This document shows positions 63,312 to 64,000 of a stretch of DNA of 64,000 nucleotides, piece after piece. The stretch spans positions 12,069-76,068 of the forward strand of contig CAYWJH010000005.1 in the NCBI GenBank assembly GCA_964458555.1. The letters run 5' to 3'. The notes below the pieces were generated by a model. The model was given only the letters and a program-made list of their open reading frames with translations, was not told the DNA's origin and did no database searches. The translations under genes were made by a program, and so were the position numbers. This DNA comes from SLST01 sp964458555. Lineage in GTDB: Bacteria > Spirochaetota > Spirochaetia > DSM-27196 > SLST01. Every line of letters starts with the position of its first letter. The stretch's first letter is position 1.

Positions 63312-64000
63312 TCAGGGCGCTCGTCCGCCGGCCAGCCGACGCAGCGTCGCGAGCGCCTCCTCGCGTACCGTCCGCGCGTAGTTGGCCCGAGCGATCGCGA
63401 GCAGCGTGTCGGCGATGTCCGGGTGGAGGTACCCGCCGCGATACGAGTCGATCGTGTCGACGAACCGCGATATCGCGAGGCCGAGCACATCGCTCGGTCG
63501 GCGCGCGACGTCACGCCTGACGATCTGCGACAGGCGCGCGGCGAGCTCCTCGTCTACCGGTGTGCCGAGCCGACCCATCGCGTCGAGCACCGCGGCCTGC
63601 ATCGTCGGGTCGGGCTCGTAGCGCAGCAACCGGGCGAGGAACCGCGTGCTCTCGAGGTCCCCGATCGCGCCGATCACCTCGATCGCCTGCTCCCGGGCAC
63701 GCCGAGGGGCGGCCTTCGGACCGCTCTGCGCGAGCTGTCCGAAGTACGGCGAGCCGGCCACGCTCTCGCTGAGCTCGAGCAGGTACGGATACTCGCCGGC
63801 GAGGTTCTCCTCGCGCGCGACGCGCGCCGAGATTCCGGCCATCGCGACGGTCTGCTCGCTCTGTCCGCCCGCGAACAGCAGCCCGCGAAGCGCGAGGTAG
63901 TCCGCCGAGCCCCGGAAGGTGTCGAGCGCGACGCGGCCTGCCCCGGCCGCGGGCCCCCCCCCGCGGCGGCCGGGCCCGCCGCGTCTCTCGGGCCACGCCC
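63312..64000 (-). CDS. HEAT-repeat-like protein (5' end beyond window)
   Basis: An open frame of at least 229 residues with its stop at 63312 and its start outside the window. Helical repeats resembling HEAT units are visible (EQAIEVIGAIGDLESTRFLARLLRYE is cut from these; shorter signature AVLDAMGRLG). Near the right edge the frame becomes low-complexity (Gly/Arg/Pro) where the DNA has a run of nine C at 63954..63962; this may be an assembly or sequencing error at a contig end. Family and role are uncertain. Confidence 0.6.
   Translation of the reverse strand, partial: AWPERRGGPGRRGGGPAAGAGRVALDTFRGSADYLALRGLLFAGGQSEQTVAMAGISARVAREENLAGEYPYLLELSESVAGSPYFGQLAQSGPKAAPRRAREQAIEVIGAIGDLESTRFLARLLRYEPDPTMQAAVLDAMGRLGTPVDEELAARLSQIVRRDVARRPSDVLGLAISRFVDTIDSYRGGYLHPDIADTLLAIARANYARTVREEALATLRRLAGGRAP

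Overview
The window looks like chromosomal DNA of a spirochaete with high G+C content (roughly two thirds, judged by eye). Several independent signs agree. There is a P83/100-family gene (61685..63253), a DUF5312-type gene (33373..35076), spoVG, a rod cluster flgF-flgG-flgJ, and a short RpoS-like sigma factor beside tsaD. The gene order also closely follows what I remember of the Borrelia burgdorferi block around BB0769-BB0789 (tsaD, YibQ-like, rpoS, flgG, flgF, apt, rplU, prp, rpmA, obg, nadD, lcp, rsfS, spoVG, rplY, pth, tilS, ftsH). Coding density is very high. Most genes are on the minus strand, and four-base stop/start overlaps are common. I saw no insertion sequences, phage genes, CRISPR arrays or rRNA, and no gene-free stretch longer than 300 bases.

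Layout. 1..4480: a truncated sigma factor, a LysM/degenerate LytM protein, a small secreted protein and oligopeptidase B. 4660..4923: tRNA-Asp and tRNA-Pro with terminators and a promoter. 5021..8113: a membrane-anchored peptidyl-prolyl isomerase and a DUF115 protein. 8118..20278 (minus): one long unit, spoVG-rplY-pth-tilS-ftsH-TPR protein-HtrA-like lipoprotein-hybrid kinase-lepA. 20412..20603: a very acidic small ORF. 20555..24602 (minus): rplU-prp-rpmA-obg-nadD-lcp-rsfS. 24661..30679 (minus): gltB-gltD behind a promoter carrying two similar 16-bp boxes. 30858..35076 (minus): DUF5312-pgeF-argS. 35136..36905: citramalate synthase behind an isoleucine-codon leader peptide and an attenuator. 36921..41591 (minus): tRNA-Gln, tRNA-Glu, terminator, carA, carB. 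41650..45291 (minus): rpoS-like gene with a sigma-54 promoter, YibQ-like, tsaD, apt. 45426..47457 (minus): flgF-flgG-flgJ. 47531..49794 (minus): cyclic-nucleotide-binding pair, a small membrane protein and tRNA-Thr. 49906..56629: an envelope operon (PHP phosphoesterase, mlaE-mlaF-mlaD, TPR lipoprotein, small membrane protein, LysM/M23 peptidase, PEGA protein) ending in a strong terminator. 56805..60108: class A penicillin-binding protein and a short ParB-like protein. 60114..63253 (minus): P83/100 and a fused PyrB-PyrI. 63312..64000: a partial repeat-like protein.

The biology is mostly housekeeping (translation, ribosome assembly, pyrimidine, glutamate and isoleucine synthesis, cell wall, envelope lipids, flagellar rod). 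The most interesting content is regulatory: a classical ribosome-mediated attenuator predicted for cimA, a textbook -24/-12 promoter in front of the RpoS-like gene, tandem operator-like boxes before gltB, terminators placed between tRNA genes and before carA, and several promoters so close to start codons that their mRNAs should be leaderless. All functional statements come from reading the sequence and from family knowledge; no database search was run.
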